A DNA stretch of 64,000 bases from an uncultured Eubacteriales bacterium (GCA_934365155.1 CAKRMZ010000002.1:1-64000), one strand, 5' to 3'; positions 1 to 8,215 are shown, counted from the stretch's first letter. Made by a program: numbers and translations. Notes: generated by a model from the sequence alone, not told the origin.

Positions 1-1
1 A

Positions 2-199
2 GATAAGAAAGAAGAAGACAAGAAAGGACGTGTTTTGCGTCAGGAGCGTTACGCCGGCGTTTGCTCGCGTAGGTTCTATGTCGGGAATGTAAAACCCGAG
101 GATGTCAAGGCAAAGTACGAAAACGGTGTTCTGTCGGTTGTTCTGCCGAAGGTGGATCCGAAGAAGCTTTCTTCCGGCAGCAAGATTGCAATTGAATAA
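2..199 (+). CDS. Hsp20/alpha-crystallin small heat-shock protein, C-terminal part
   Basis: The window opens inside this gene; 65 residues of its C-terminus are present and the start lies outside. The frame reads a charged linker, then RQERYAG and a FYVGNVKPEDVKAKYENGVL stretch, the classic alpha-crystallin fold in which beta strands lead to a short 'A.yenGVL.v.lPK' motif (here GVLSVVLPKVDP). That motif and the final KIAIE (an I-x-I tail used for oligomer contacts) are hallmarks of bacterial Hsp20 proteins, ATP-independent holdases that bind unfolding proteins in the cytosol. The stop is followed within 15 bases by a strong palindromic terminator, so this is the last gene of its transcript. 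Family call is firm; nothing can be said about the N-terminus or upstream control. Confidence 0.88.
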   Translation, partial: DKKEEDKKGRVLRQERYAGVCSRRFYVGNVKPEDVKAKYENGVLSVVLPKVDPKKLSSGSKIAIE

Positions 200-210
200 T
201 ACTCATAAGG

Positions 211-240
211 AATGGCTCCGGCATATGCCGGAGCCATTTT
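211..240 (+). terminator. Intrinsic terminator of the Hsp20 gene
   Basis: Perfect 22-base palindrome (ggctccggcat/atgccggagcc) flanked by A and T runs, 12 bases after the Hsp20 stop codon. Confidence 0.85.
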
Positions 241-263
241 GTGCTTTTGACACAGGAATCGGT

Positions 264-290
264 GAGCGCTTTGGAAAGCGCCTTTTTTAT
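264..290 (+). terminator. Second hairpin with T-run
   Basis: Short GC-rich stem (gcgctt/aagcgc) followed by six Ts on the + strand, a back-up terminator behind the Hsp20 gene. The following ~100 bases, up to the end of the leftward DMT transporter gene at 400, hold nothing I recognise. Confidence 0.6.
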
Positions 291-399
291 TTTTGATGTT
301 TTTTGCGGACGGCCGAGTCGATTATAGGGCACATTCTTTTCGAAAGCAATCCGAACACTCGACCGAGGAATATGGGTATTTTGCTGAATACAGCCGGAT

Positions 400-822
400 T
401 TATCGGTTTAGGAAAAAGAGGCCTGCAAGACAAAATCCCACGCCGATAATTTTGCTGATGCTGATGGTTTTGTGATATAACAGGGCGCCGACAAGCAGCA
501 GTGCGACGGCAAGAAACGCACTTTGCACAATGGATGCGGTGCTTACGGCCCAGCCGTTTTTGTAGGCATAGATAAACCCGACTTCCAGGCCGACAACGGA
601 AGTGCCGAGAAAAACCGGTGCCCAGTTCATTTTTGCATATTCATGCAGCAGATTTCCGTTTTTGTTGATTATAAAAAACATTATGGCAGAGCAGACCGCC
701 CCTACAAGGTAAACGACCGTCATAGACGCCATGGCGTCCATATTCTTCGGAACGCTTTTTGCACAAATTTGATAGATAATATTCGAAAATACCACCAAGG
801 CGATAGGCCAGATCATTGACAT
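400..822 (-). CDS. Small EamA/DMT-superfamily membrane transporter (four helices)
   Basis: A 140-residue, very hydrophobic protein with four predicted membrane helices (roughly residues 3-22, 32-52, 68-86, 95-138). It fits half of a drug/metabolite transporter: one EamA repeat unit, ending in IIGVGFCLAGLFFLNR, typical for the last EamA helix. Single-repeat members act as dimers, like SMR multidrug pumps. The start ATG at 822 sits 8 bases after a ggggagg ribosome binding site; a second ATG follows two codons later. The gene is monocistronic and has an unusual control region: a consensus promoter gives a ~75-nt leader that folds into an intrinsic terminator just before the ribosome binding site. 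The substrate is unknown; the leader suggests expression is switched by a ligand or by translation stress. Confidence 0.8.
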   Translation of the reverse strand: MSMIWPIALVVFSNIIYQICAKSVPKNMDAMASMTVVYLVGAVCSAIMFFIINKNGNLLHEYAKMNWAPVFLGTSVVGLEVGFIYAYKNGWAVSTASIVQSAFLAVALLLVGALLYHKTISISKIIGVGFCLAGLFFLNR

Positions 823-842
823 TTTCAGTTCCTCCCCAGAAA

Positions 843-896
843 TAAAAAAGGCAGTCAGCTCTCGTAGCCTGACTGCCGGTAGGTGCTCACCCGTTT
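843..896 (-). promoter_or_regulatory. Structured leader with terminator before the DMT gene (attenuator or riboswitch candidate)
   Basis: On the minus strand the transcript would begin near 896 and read a small GC-rich element (ggtgagcacctacc, 891-878), then a 9-bp perfect stem (ggcagtcag 877-869 / ctgactgcc 858-850, loop gctacgagag) followed directly by six Us (849-844), and only then the ribosome binding site and start codon. A terminator between promoter and gene is the layout of transcription attenuation. I do not recognise the 5' part as a named riboswitch class. Confidence 0.6.
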
Positions 897-902
897 TTTA
901 TT

Positions 903-931
903 ATTATAATGAAATGCCGATGAAATGTCAA
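903..931 (-). promoter_or_regulatory. Consensus sigma-A promoter of the DMT gene
   Basis: Minus strand TTGACA (931-926), 17-bp spacer, TATAAT (908-903): both hexamers match consensus perfectly. It places the transcription start about 75 bases upstream of the DMT start codon, right at the structured leader. Confidence 0.85.
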
Positions 932-1472
932 GTATACAAGTATAAATGATATCGACTGCTTTCGGTTTGTTGGGCAAAAACAGAAAGTACCGCGTAGGAA
1001 TATGGTACCGGTAGTTCCTCCTTGCCGATTTTGCGGAATCCGGCTTTTTCATAAAACCGATGCGATGCATGAGCAACCGACGGCGTATCTAATAGGATAT
1101 GACGAACGCCGTTGTTTTTCGCATAGCTTAAAAGCTCATTATATAAAGCAAGTCCGACTTTTTGCGAGCGAAACTCTTTTTTCACGAAGAACTTTTTCAG
1201 AACGGCACAGTGCCGGTCTTTGATCATGAGCCCGACGGTGCCGATGATGATGCCAGCCGCGAAGGAACCGACCGTTCCGCTACCGATCTGCCCCATGGCA
1301 AGGCACATTCCCGTACCGAAGATGAGGGCGGAAATTACACCGAGCGTATAGGTGAAATATTGGCCGGAAGTTTTGCTTTGGCGTCAAGTTTTCGAAGAGC
1401 GACCGCCTTTGAGGTGTTCTTCGGCGCGTATTCGTTTGCGAGTTGTTCTGCATAGATTTTGTCTGTGTTCAT
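928..1472 (-). pseudogene. Chimeric, frameshifted remnant: clostridial small membrane protein fused to GNAT C-terminal half
   Basis: From an ATG at 1472 (weak agagg ribosome site) the frame gives MNTDKIYAEQLANEYAPKNT and on to LPANI, resembling the N-terminus of a small two-helix membrane protein that I recall from many Clostridia. One base is then missing around 1355-1360; restoring it gives FTYTLGVISALIFGTG, and the shifted frame continues MCLAMGQIG...IIIGTVGLM. Near 1228-1245 the sequence switches, at a GTVGL stretch common to both families, into the second half of a GNAT acetyltransferase (AVLKKFFVKKEFRSQKVG, then HASHRFYEKAGFRKI). The GNAT part has motif A but lacks the N-terminal strands. 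So this looks like a recombinant of two genes plus a frameshift, probably non-functional. A short, shifted product of 126 residues from 1308 cannot be excluded. Confidence 0.65.
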
Positions 1473-1913
1473 ATCTTGTTGCCTCTTTTACTTGGATGGC
1501 CTTATTATAGCTGTAAAAGTCACCAAGCGGAACAACACGAAAGGCAGTTTGTGTTGGTTTGACAAAATCGATTTGATTTATCAAGTCAATTATACCATAT
1601 CTCTTTGATTTTCACAACGCGAAAAAACGAACCGCCGGATAATAACAAATAATAAAATAACAAGATGTGCTCGTGTGGAATGAAAGCGACAAAACGCTAT
1701 CCGTGTGAGCGCTCGTGCGGAAAATCATAAAAAAAGCAGGCTCCAAGGAGCCTGCCGGCACCTGTTGAAAATCGGCAGGTGCGAATTTGTTTATTAAAAA
1801 GGGAATTTGCCAAAGGGGGAAGCGGCTGTGTCCGTCAAAGGCAGGATGAAAAATTTGTCTCATCCACAGACACGAGCCGTCAAAGAACGCATTATTGCCG
1901 GCAGGAGCCGCAC
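1473..1913. other. Non-coding stretch with two stem-loops
   Basis: No convincing gene in about 440 bases. It holds two adjacent hairpins belonging to the leftward transcript of the next gene: gcacctg/caggtgc (1758-1782) and the terminator at 1728-1755. The part nearest 1500 carries a TATAAT-like element on the minus strand that could drive the pseudogene. Confidence 0.5.
1728..1755 (-). terminator. Terminator of the leftward surface-protein cluster
   Basis: Nine-bp stem gcaggctcc/ggagcctgc with a two-base centre (1736-1755), followed on the minus strand by a run of seven Us. It lies 160 bases beyond the stop codon at 1914. Confidence 0.8.
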
Positions 1914-2426
1914 TCAATCGAGAGTCACGGTGACCGTGCCGATTGTGGTGCCGGCGGGCGTATTGCTGTCCAGAATGCCGGAGAGGGTCAGTGTGACTGT
2001 TTCACTGGGGGCTTTGCTTACATCGGTGCCAACGGCCGTAAGAAGATGCAAAGAGTCGTTACTGAACGTGCCGGTGATGCCGGCGTAATTTGTCGCTGCA
2101 TTGTAGGTGAGTTTTGCATTGATATCGGTGTTGGAATGGTTGGTGACGGTCACGGTATTGCTATCGTCCGTAGTTTTCCAGCTTGCGTCATAAGCGTGGG
2201 TGTTGGGATTCCAAGCGCCGGCATTATAGGTGAAGTCCATTGCACCCCAGGAGATGGTTACGCTGCAAACGGTTTCGGTGGAAGCGCCGGCATTGTAGGT
2301 GGCCTTAACATCCTGAGACGCACTGTGCGTAGTGTTATCGAGAGTGTTTCCTACCGCGAAGGCGTGAACGGCGGTCAGTGAGAACGCCAGGGCCAGAGTA
2401 AGAATAAGCGCAAAGATTTTTTTCAT
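1914..2426 (-). CDS. Small secreted protein sharing the C-terminal domain of the 1618-residue surface protein
   Basis: 170 residues: a Sec signal peptide (MKKIFALILTLALAFSLTAV, probable cleavage after VHA or FAV), then a single beta-rich domain. Its core VTISWGAMDFTYNAGAWNP, a W about 15 residues later, then NTVTVTNHSNTDINA and the final IGTVTVTLD match, segment by segment, the last ~115 residues of the large protein encoded at 3168-8024 (VTISWNEMAFTYTDGIWDP ... GTVTVYLGGNT). The short T/S-rich strands resemble the WxL-type and other cell-wall-binding surface domains, but I cannot assign a named family. Ribosome site aaagga 9 bases before ATG. It lies 106 bases after the previous gene of the same strand and ends with the shared terminator, so it is likely the last gene of the cluster and a small secreted partner or competitor of the large protein. 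Confidence 0.75.
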   Translation of the reverse strand: MKKIFALILTLALAFSLTAVHAFAVGNTLDNTTHSASQDVKATYNAGASTETVCSVTISWGAMDFTYNAGAWNPNTHAYDASWKTTDDSNTVTVTNHSNTDINAKLTYNAATNYAGITGTFSNDSLHLLTAVGTDVSKAPSETVTLTLSGILDSNTPAGTTIGTVTVTLD

Positions 2427-2532
2427 AATTTTTCATCCTTTCTGCGTAATTGTTATCTATATCAACCTGCGGCCTTGCGGCTCCGCCTTTGCCGGAGCGT
2501 GGGTTCGGGGCTAATATTTATTGTTTTTTTTG

Positions 2533-3168
2533 TCACTTTGTCACGGTGACAGTCACGGGAATTTCGGCGTTGAGTGTAGCCCAGCGGCCGGTGGATCGGT
2601 CATAGAAGGAGACCACGAATCTCCCATCGTAGACTCCGGCACTGAGTTTTGTTTCCGCGCCCTCCGTCAGGTCAAGTGCCGTTACCTGGGTGCCGGGTGC
2701 CAGACTGCCGGACTGCAGGATTACGGTGTCTCGGATAACGAGCTGCACAACGGCGTCCTGCGTGGATTTTGCGGGGTTTGCGAACACCAGAGAAGCCTTC
2801 TTTGTCCCAAGGTTGATGTCCACTTCTTTCGAGTATGTGAGGGATACGGCACCGCCGCCCTCCGGGGCGTTGAGCTTTGTGTCTGTGTCGTCGCCCGCAA
2901 TGGATTCTGCACCCGTTTCGCTCTTCGGCGGGATGCGTGTGTCATCCGAAGTCGGCGCGCTGCCCGAAGTCAGTGTGCCGTCCGAAGTTGATATGCTATC
3001 CGAAGTCGGTGTATCATTACCGTTCCCGGAGTGCCACAGCAAAAAGCTTGTGCCCAGCAGAAGAAGGAGCAAAAGCAGCAGAAGAAGGAGCAAAAGCCAC
3101 CGCTTTTTGCCCTCCTTTTCTTTCTCTTGTGCAGGAGCGGTATCTGTTTTTTTGTTTTTCGTTTCCAT
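2533..3168 (-). CDS. Membrane-anchored surface protein with poly-leucine helix
   Basis: 211 residues in three parts: a lysine/glutamate-rich cytoplasmic head (1-23), one membrane helix made almost only of leucine (14 Leu in a row after RW), and an outside part with a TSD/TSG-rich linker (about 50-95) plus a C-terminal beta domain of about 110 residues ending EIPVTVTVTK. The leucine run is encoded by a 21-bp tandem duplication at 3056-3097. The start overlaps the stop of the preceding large gene by one base (TAATG), so the two are translationally coupled and very likely partners at the cell surface. No signal cleavage site; type II membrane topology is likely. The C-terminal domain is not one I recognise. 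Confidence 0.75.
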   Translation of the reverse strand: METKNKKTDTAPAQEKEKEGKKRWLLLLLLLLLLLLLLGTSFLLWHSGNGNDTPTSDSISTSDGTLTSGSAPTSDDTRIPPKSETGAESIAGDDTDTKLNAPEGGGAVSLTYSKEVDINLGTKKASLVFANPAKSTQDAVVQLVIRDTVILQSGSLAPGTQVTALDLTEGAETKLSAGVYDGRFVVSFYDRSTGRWATLNAEIPVTVTVTK

Positions 3169-6100
3169 TATGTATTCCCTCCAAGATAAACGGTTACCGT
3201 GCCGACGGTTTCAGCGTTCATGTCTTTATCCGGTTTTCCGCTGAGGAGCAGTCGGGCATATGTCTTATTGTGTGCGGGCAGAGACACGGAACTGTCTATG
3301 GCAGCACCGTCTTCGTCTGCAAAGTGTCCGCCTACGGAGTCATTGATTTGTGCGTATACAAAAGATACCGTGACTTCGCCGTCGCCCTGGTTCTCAACAG
3401 TGATCAAGTTGCCGTCTGTGCTGTCCGCTTTCCACTCGCCCAAAGAGTAGTTGTGAGTTTCCGGATCCCAGATGCCGTCCGTGTAAGTGAATGCCATCTC
3501 GTTCCAGCTGATGGTAACGGTTATGGCCTGCAGCTCTTTGTAACCGCAGGTCTTACAACTGCGCTTTCCGCCGATCCATTCGCCGAAATCATGATCTGCC
3601 GGGGTTTGTGTGCTGTCGCAGTTTGCACATTGCTTCCAGTGCCGGGTCTCGTCATTCAGCCATGTGCCGTTTTCGTAGTCGTGGCCCGCGGCAGGAATTT
3701 CTTTTATGGTCGTGTAGTTGCATCGCGAGCAGGTGTCGTAAGCATTCCAGCCTTTTTCCGTGCATGTCGCGGCCTTGGCGTTATGGTGAATAATATCGTG
3801 ATTATCGGGAGTAATTTCGCCGTATTCTGCGCCGCAGACTTCGCAGACTGCCTTGGTTGTGCATGTCGCCTCGCCGCCGGAATGGTCGGTATGCGTCCAC
3901 TGCGCATACAGGGTGTATGTGCTGCCGACCACCGTACCGCTTTCGACCTTCGTTCCGCCGGAAGCTGCTGTGTACCAGCCGTTGAAGATGTATCCGTCCT
4001 TGTGGAGTGCGGGCAGTTCACCGTATTTTCCATCCTCGGTAATCTTCAGCACGGTGGTGCTGCCGTTTGTCAGCGCATAGACGGTGACAGAATCTGCACC
4101 CCGATTGCCCGATGTGTCGATAGCGGTCACGGTATAAATGCCGCCCTTTGTTACGGTGAACGAGGCGGTGTATTCGCCGTCGCCTGCACCGGTCACGGAA
4201 AGGCGTTCACCGTTCTTTGTGACCGTGGATAAGGCTTTCGCCTCGTAGATTCCGACCTCTACGCTTAGGCTTGCTTTATCGGTCGTATCGTCCGCGTAAA
4301 GTCGTACGTCGGGGGCTACGCCGTCCACGTTCTCGGTCACTTCGATTTCTTTGGATACGAAATGTCCCGCCGCATCGGTGACGACCACAATGTAGCTACC
4401 TGCTTCCGTCAGCGTGAAATTGCCGGTGAGGGCAGTCGTCTCCGTGCCGCTCGGCAGGCGAACGGTCACGTTGCTGTTGCCTTTGGCACTTACAGAATAG
4501 GCGTAGGTAACGCCCGTTGCCGTCTCACTTGTCTTGTTCACGGTAAGAGTGGGGGCATTCAGGTTGACAGTATAAGATTTTGATGTTGTACTGCTGTTAT
4601 TTCCCACTTTGTCCGTGGCAGTCACGGTGAGTGTGTGTGTTCCCGTTGCGTTCGGGCAGGTGACGGAATACGTCCCGTCGCCGTTGTTGGTTAGGGTTGC
4701 GTCAGCCGTGCCCCATTTCGCCGTGACAGTGTTTACGCCGGAGTCGCTGTCGGCAACGGAAAAGTTCAGCGTTACTTGCTCGGTATAGCTTGTGCCGGGA
4801 AGGTCGTCTATAGTGATGGTCGGTGCGGTCGTGTCGATCTTGCTGACGACTGCCTGCTGCGTCAAGGTTTCGCCGTTATGGATCATAGTAAAGGTATACA
4901 CGCCGTTCGCTGTCGCGGTGTAGCTAAAGCCCATGCCGCTGCTGTTGTATATTTCCGTCTTCCCATCCGGTTTCGTTATCGTCACCTTTGTGCTGCTCGG
5001 TGAGCGGTTCACCGTGATTTCCTGCGTCTTTGCCCAAGTGGTATTGCTTGTGCTGACCGACAATATCGGAGAGACCGCCGCGCCGGTTCCGTAAGACGGA
5101 ATCGTTACTCTCTTATATTGCGTTACGATCCGCCCGTCGGAGTTGGTGGCACGGGCATGGAGATAGTAGGTTCCTGAGCTGCGAGCGGTTTTAACAGAAA
5201 CGCTTGATGGGCTGCTTGAAGTTGTCCAGCCATAGGTCGGGAGCATCGAAGATGTGCTCCATGCATATTCCAGTTTGACAGCGTTTTCTGCACTGATCGT
5301 GCTGCTGAGCGTTCCGCTGGAGTTGGTGATCGTAGCCACGCTGACGGTGGGTGCAGCGGCCTTGCCCACCGAGACATTGGCGGATCTCGAACCGGTGACC
5401 CAAGATTCTGTGCCGGTGTCGCTGCTCATGTCCTTGATCTGCGAGTTGCAGTCCACTTTGGTCAGTTTGATCGGAGTGTCGGCATCCTCGGGAACCGTGC
5501 CGGTGAAGTAAAGCACGTTGGTATCCGCGCCGCCGGCGTAATAGAATGTTCCCCAGCTTGTGGTGATTGTGGAGCTGTTGCTAAGGCTGCTGTTGGTGCT
5601 GTCTACGATTTCGTCGAAAATGAGGGAAAGGGTCACACTGTCGCCGGAGAGATATTTACCGCCGGCCATCGGTGCGACGCCGACTAATTGCGGCTCACGG
5701 ATGTCATGCGGCAAGGCGTAACTCGTCAGGCCGTTGATCCACCAAATATCCTCGCTTTTTCCCGTGGCGCTGAAATGGAGGTAACAGGTGTCGTCGATGC
5801 CCGGTGTAACATAGTACAGACCGCTGTGCCCGGGATTGTTTGTGGATATGGGGCTTGCATCAGACTGCGTGCCATTCCATTTTTTGGGTTTGCAGCTATT
5901 TTCTCCGCCTCCGGAGCCGATGGCTGGGAATTTATATAAATTATGCGTGTCTTTTTGCCCTTGCAGGAAGCTGCAGGCCCAAAGCTGCCCGTTAATATAA
6001 TGCACGGCGTCGTCGGTACTTGCAATGTTATAAAAGTCTTTTTCAAGCTTTACCGTACCGATATAGGCGTGTTCGTAACCGTCTACCTCTTCATAGGCAT

Positions 6101-8024
6101 ACATCTCGTAACGATAGAGCCAGTCGGTGCAGGTGTTTTTGAGATAGGCCAAGACATTTCCGGAATAATAGGTGTCAAGCCTTGAGGAGGTGCTGTAATT
6201 TGCCTGACCGTATCGGTTCAGACCGAAATTAACATTAGTGGTTGTTGAACCTTGCGAACCCGTTGCGTCCGCAATTCGCTCCCCGTTCGCTCCGCTGGCT
6301 GTTTTCTGGATATTGACTTTAGACCGTTCCGTGATGTAAATATTGCGGTCGATCTTATAGTCGTCGGTCGCCTGCATGGTCCGCGTTGCTTTGGCGGTTG
6401 TGACGGACGCGCCGCCCTCCACGCGATAAATCTCCAGCTGATACGTGCGGTTGGCATTGGTATAGGGGGTGCCTTCCCAGGTGACGCCATAGGGGCTGTA
6501 GGCTTTATTTACGCCAAGTTCCTTCACTTCGACGATCTGGCTGGTGCTGCTGCCGGCGTTAAAAGTCAGCGTACCGTATTTGTGTGTAAAATGCGTGCTG
6601 CCCACGGCGGAGCCGTTCACCGTGCGGTAATAGACGGTCTGCGTGCCGGACGTCCCACCCGTGCGGCTTATGGTGAAGGTATTGTCTCCGTTATTTTTCA
6701 CGGAGAAGGAGCCGTACTTCGGCACCGCAATGCCGAAAGAGATGCTGCTCTCGCCGTAGATCACACGGCCGTCACTTGCTTTGGCATATGCGCGGGCATA
6801 GTATTGCAAGCCCTCGGTCAGGTTGCTTTTTGCCACGGAAGCGCTTAAAGCGCCGCCCTTAGTGCTCACCGCTTTGCTTGTTTGGATTATGCCGTCGTTT
6901 TGAGATAATGTAGGTTTTGATATCACACCGTAGACAAAGCCCGTCTCCGTCCATGTAAGGCCGCCGGTATACTGCATCGTGGCGGACAGGCTGAAACTGC
7001 CCGTCTCTTTGACCGTAGTCTTCGAAAGCGCTGCCGGCTTTGGAAGGATATGAACTTTCAGCGTTGCGACGGCAGTCTTGTTGTTGCTTGTCGTCGTATA
7101 AGCCACGGTGTATGTTCCGGGAGTGTTGCTGTCGGTGGGGATGCCTGTAACGGTGAGACTTCCTTTGTAAGACTTAACAAAACGCCAGCCTCTCCACACC
7201 GCCTGTTCCGGAAGGGTTTCGCCCTCGGTGTAATATATCTCGTCGGCAATCAGTTCGATGGAAGGATCGGGTATGATGACCTCCGGCTCCGGGATGACCG
7301 GCGCGGTTATCTCCATTTCTTCCGAGCTGCCCGTGCCGATCAGGACACAGCGCGTCCATGTTTCGCCCGGGGCGACGGTTGCATTCCACGAATAGGCAAG
7401 ACCGCTGTCTTCCCTATAAATATTGTCCGGTCCGCGATCCGCCATGTCCGTAAAGCAGTTTTCATAGCGTTTGTGAAAAGAACCATACCACAACGTGTCG
7501 CAGGTGGTGGCGACGAGTTTGAAAGCGTAGTTGTTTTTCGGGCTGCCGGACATGATCAGCGTATTTCCACCGTCTGTCTCCGCCCAAATAGGCGCTTTGT
7601 CGTTGTTGTCGATCATCACGTCGGCTTGGCTGCCGACCTTGACGGTGTGGGATTTTGCGCCGCTGTTTGTCAGGGTGTACAGCACTTTGATATAGTTATC
7701 GTTCTCGATTTTCAGATCTACGTCCAAGCGCAGACCGGCGGCGAGGAGGTTTGATGGGTTTTTCTGTTTTATGCCGCCGTCCACGGAAGCGATCGTTTGA
7801 TATCCTACGTCTCTATAGGTGGTCTGATATTCCTCGGCTTTGTTCTTGCCGTGGATATTAAAGGAGGTGTCTCCGGTTTTCTGCGCCGTGATGGACGTAC
7901 CGGAGATCGTTTCATTCGCCTGCGAGCCGTCGTCGCTCGCAGCCTCCAATAGTACCGGCGGCACCACTGTGTATAGCAGGCACAGGCACAGCACCGCACT
8001 CAAAAATCGTTTCCGGAAAGTCAT
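3168..8024 (-). CDS. Large multi-domain secreted surface protein (Ig-like, Calx-beta, InlB-type repeat, Cys-rich repeats)
   Basis: 1618 residues. A signal peptide (1-28, cut near LEAA) is followed by a 200-residue N-terminal domain (IENDNYIKVLYTLTNSGAKS region), a bacterial Ig-like domain (about 255-325), an FN3-like segment (SYYARAY-type motif), a Calx-beta-like domain (YGSFSVKNNGDNTFTISRTG onward), a central unknown domain, several Ig-like repeats between about 775 and 1300, an InlB B-repeat (GYIFNGWYTAASGG...YAQW), then paired CxxC modules with HD/GHD spacers, and finally a ~115-residue beta domain shared with the small secreted protein at 1914-2426. No LPxTG signal or membrane helix at the C-terminus, so it must be held by other means, perhaps by the anchored protein encoded next (one-base overlap). 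Likely an adhesin or matrix protein. Transcription starts at a MerR-type promoter; the divergent MerR gene is the obvious regulator. Confidence 0.85.
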   Translation of the reverse strand: MTFRKRFLSAVLCLCLLYTVVPPVLLEAASDDGSQANETISGTSITAQKTGDTSFNIHGKNKAEEYQTTYRDVGYQTIASVDGGIKQKNPSNLLAAGLRLDVDLKIENDNYIKVLYTLTNSGAKSHTVKVGSQADVMIDNNDKAPIWAETDGGNTLIMSGSPKNNYAFKLVATTCDTLWYGSFHKRYENCFTDMADRGPDNIYREDSGLAYSWNATVAPGETWTRCVLIGTGSSEEMEITAPVIPEPEVIIPDPSIELIADEIYYTEGETLPEQAVWRGWRFVKSYKGSLTVTGIPTDSNTPGTYTVAYTTTSNNKTAVATLKVHILPKPAALSKTTVKETGSFSLSATMQYTGGLTWTETGFVYGVISKPTLSQNDGIIQTSKAVSTKGGALSASVAKSNLTEGLQYYARAYAKASDGRVIYGESSISFGIAVPKYGSFSVKNNGDNTFTISRTGGTSGTQTVYYRTVNGSAVGSTHFTHKYGTLTFNAGSSTSQIVEVKELGVNKAYSPYGVTWEGTPYTNANRTYQLEIYRVEGGASVTTAKATRTMQATDDYKIDRNIYITERSKVNIQKTASGANGERIADATGSQGSTTTNVNFGLNRYGQANYSTSSRLDTYYSGNVLAYLKNTCTDWLYRYEMYAYEEVDGYEHAYIGTVKLEKDFYNIASTDDAVHYINGQLWACSFLQGQKDTHNLYKFPAIGSGGGENSCKPKKWNGTQSDASPISTNNPGHSGLYYVTPGIDDTCYLHFSATGKSEDIWWINGLTSYALPHDIREPQLVGVAPMAGGKYLSGDSVTLSLIFDEIVDSTNSSLSNSSTITTSWGTFYYAGGADTNVLYFTGTVPEDADTPIKLTKVDCNSQIKDMSSDTGTESWVTGSRSANVSVGKAAAPTVSVATITNSSGTLSSTISAENAVKLEYAWSTSSMLPTYGWTTSSSPSSVSVKTARSSGTYYLHARATNSDGRIVTQYKRVTIPSYGTGAAVSPILSVSTSNTTWAKTQEITVNRSPSSTKVTITKPDGKTEIYNSSGMGFSYTATANGVYTFTMIHNGETLTQQAVVSKIDTTAPTITIDDLPGTSYTEQVTLNFSVADSDSGVNTVTAKWGTADATLTNNGDGTYSVTCPNATGTHTLTVTATDKVGNNSSTTSKSYTVNLNAPTLTVNKTSETATGVTYAYSVSAKGNSNVTVRLPSGTETTALTGNFTLTEAGSYIVVVTDAAGHFVSKEIEVTENVDGVAPDVRLYADDTTDKASLSVEVGIYEAKALSTVTKNGERLSVTGAGDGEYTASFTVTKGGIYTVTAIDTSGNRGADSVTVYALTNGSTTVLKITEDGKYGELPALHKDGYIFNGWYTAASGGTKVESGTVVGSTYTLYAQWTHTDHSGGEATCTTKAVCEVCGAEYGEITPDNHDIIHHNAKAATCTEKGWNAYDTCSRCNYTTIKEIPAAGHDYENGTWLNDETRHWKQCANCDSTQTPADHDFGEWIGGKRSCKTCGYKELQAITVTISWNEMAFTYTDGIWDPETHNYSLGEWKADSTDGNLITVENQGDGEVTVSFVYAQINDSVGGHFADEDGAAIDSSVSLPAHNKTYARLLLSGKPDKDMNAETVGTVTVYLGGNT

Positions 8025-8130
8025 CTATCCCACGCTCCTTTATCTGTATCTCCGTTCACCTTTTATCTCAAAAGGCCGGCTTCGGCGCCGCTTGCACCGT
8101 GTTTTTCGCTGCCCTCCGGGGAAAATAGGC

Positions 8131-8159
8131 TTGACAGCGACTAAAATCTCTTTTACAAT
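8131..8159 (+). promoter_or_regulatory. Promoter of the MerR regulator gene
   Basis: TTGACA (8131-8136), 17-bp spacer, TACAAT (8154-8159) on the + strand. The start of transcription would fall at about 8166, inside the divergent MerR-type control region. Confidence 0.75.
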
Positions 8160-8162
8160 GAC

Positions 8163-8193
8163 ATTATAACACGTTCATCTGTGAACGAATCAA
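8163..8193 (-). promoter_or_regulatory. MerR-type promoter with operator, driving the surface-protein cluster
   Basis: Read leftward: TTGATT (8193-8188), a 19-bp spacer, TATAAT (8168-8163). The spacer carries a perfect inverted repeat cgttca-caga-tgaacg (8187-8172). An over-long 19/20-bp spacer occupied by a dyad is the signature of MerR-activated promoters, which the regulator untwists to realign the hexamers. The leader to the first ATG (8024) is about 135 bases. Confidence 0.8.
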
Positions 8194-8215
8194 GTACTTT
8201 TGGAGGTTTTTTGCG

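Noticed and set aside
1612..1917. 101-codon minus-strand frame
   Set aside because: Runs through two hairpins, including the terminator, and has no similarity to a known family.
2877..4232. 451-codon + strand frame
   Set aside because: Antisense to the surface proteins; Cys/Arg-rich, no family.
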